A stretch of DNA of 21,959 bases from Aliishimia sp963922415 (GTDB lineage: Bacteria > Pseudomonadota > Alphaproteobacteria > Rhodobacterales > Rhodobacteraceae), in NCBI GenBank assembly GCA_963922415.1, contig CAWUIP010000050.1, forward strand, positions 1 through 21,959, in the 5' to 3' direction. Shown here one piece after another: positions 21,696-21,959 of the stretch (the first letter of the stretch is position 1; each line of letters opens with the position of its first letter). The notes beneath the pieces are model-generated. The model ran no database searches and was not told where the DNA came from. It saw only the letters and a list, made by a program, of their open reading frames with translations. The position numbers and the translations under genes were made by a program.

Positions 21696-21726
21696 GGAGC
21701 CCCCAGGACAAGTCGTTGCATCCGCC

Positions 21727-21959
21727 TCACTTCAGGTGCTTTTCCATGATCTTCAAAATGGTGCCATCTGCTTTCATGGCATCCAGCTCTGCATTGAAGG
21801 CGGGCAGCAGTGTTGGGGTCAGCGGGTGTTTGGGGCTAAAGAGCGTGTACTGCACGGACACGCGCACCGGCCCTCCGTCGACGATGCGGAACGGCGTGCG
21901 ATCACTGAACACTTTGTCCACCGTAGACCACCCGATTATGTCGTTCACACGGATCAGAT
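21727..21959 (-). CDS. C-terminal end of a periplasmic solute-binding protein (truncated by window)
   Basis: The last 76 or so residues of a protein that continues past the window end; the frame stays open to 21959. The residues RVNDIIGWSTVDKVFSD and especially the final LLPAFNAELDAMKADGTILKIMEKHLK match the C-terminal helix pattern of family 3 (amino-acid type, GlnH/TctC-like PBP-II) binding proteins, where LNxALxxMKxDGTxxxIxxKY is common. It lies 31 bp upstream of siaA on the same strand with no hairpin between, so it is probably co-transcribed. No permease gene is visible beside it, which suggests sensing rather than transport, but the upstream side cannot be seen. Confidence 0.75.
   Translation of the reverse strand, partial: LIRVNDIIGWSTVDKVFSDRTPFRIVDGGPVRVSVQYTLFSPKHPLTPTLLPAFNAELDAMKADGTILKIMEKHLK

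Noticed and set aside
1..21959. tRNA, rRNA, CRISPR, insertion sequence or prophage signatures
   Set aside because: None was recognised by eye: no repeat-spacer arrays, no transposase or integrase motifs, no conserved tRNA T-loop with matching arms in the intergenic gaps.

Overview
The window looks like a chromosomal segment of an alphaproteobacterium, most likely a marine Rhodobacterales (Roseobacter-type) strain. The reasons are high G+C, dense short-gap operons, and the run SUV3-like helicase, S4-domain protein, 7Fe ferredoxin fdxA, carD, an order I associate with that group. The assignment comes from protein character and gene order, not from a database search. I saw no insertion sequence, prophage, CRISPR array, rRNA or tRNA. 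No stretch longer than 300 bases lacks a gene; the longest gap is 256 bp, between carD and fdxA.

Layout. Positions 1-2803 hold housekeeping genes on the + strand: the 3' part of hisA, an M24B aminopeptidase P, and a small DUF427 protein. Positions 2833-4680 hold a divergent cobalamin nucleotide-loop pair, cobT (-) and cobS (+). Positions 4709-9148 are a minus-strand block: SUV3-like RNA helicase, S4-domain RNA-binding protein (no canonical start codon where its conserved domain begins), fdxA and carD. trmB (9256-9960, +) and a PfkB-family sugar kinase (10062-11003, +) follow. The kinase converges on a LysR regulator (11000-11872, -) with a 4-bp overlap of ends.

Positions 11983-17374 are a + strand CUT1-type ABC importer operon (ATPase, two permeases, periplasmic binding protein) ending in a class III metallophosphoesterase. 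The LysR gene is divergent from it across a spacer holding two abutting palindromes. The binding protein is UgpB-like and the esterase resembles both GpdQ and CpdA, so the operon may import and cleave a glycerophosphodiester. Intercistronic stem-loops flank the binding-protein gene.

The most interesting part is 17552-21959. Four minus-strand genes, the first three junctions being very tight, encode a SiaA-like PP2C phosphatase with HAMP, a SiaB-like kinase, a SiaC-like (DUF1987) phosphoprotein, and a class III adenylate cyclase where Pseudomonas SiaABCD has the diguanylate cyclase SiaD. A periplasmic solute-binding protein (truncated by the window end) lies 31 bp upstream of siaA. A stand-alone cyclic-nucleotide-binding protein without a DNA-binding domain converges on the cyclase gene. 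Together these suggest a partner-switch cascade controlling cAMP instead of c-di-GMP, with a candidate sensor (binding protein), cyclase, receptor (CNB protein) and perhaps a phosphodiesterase side by side.
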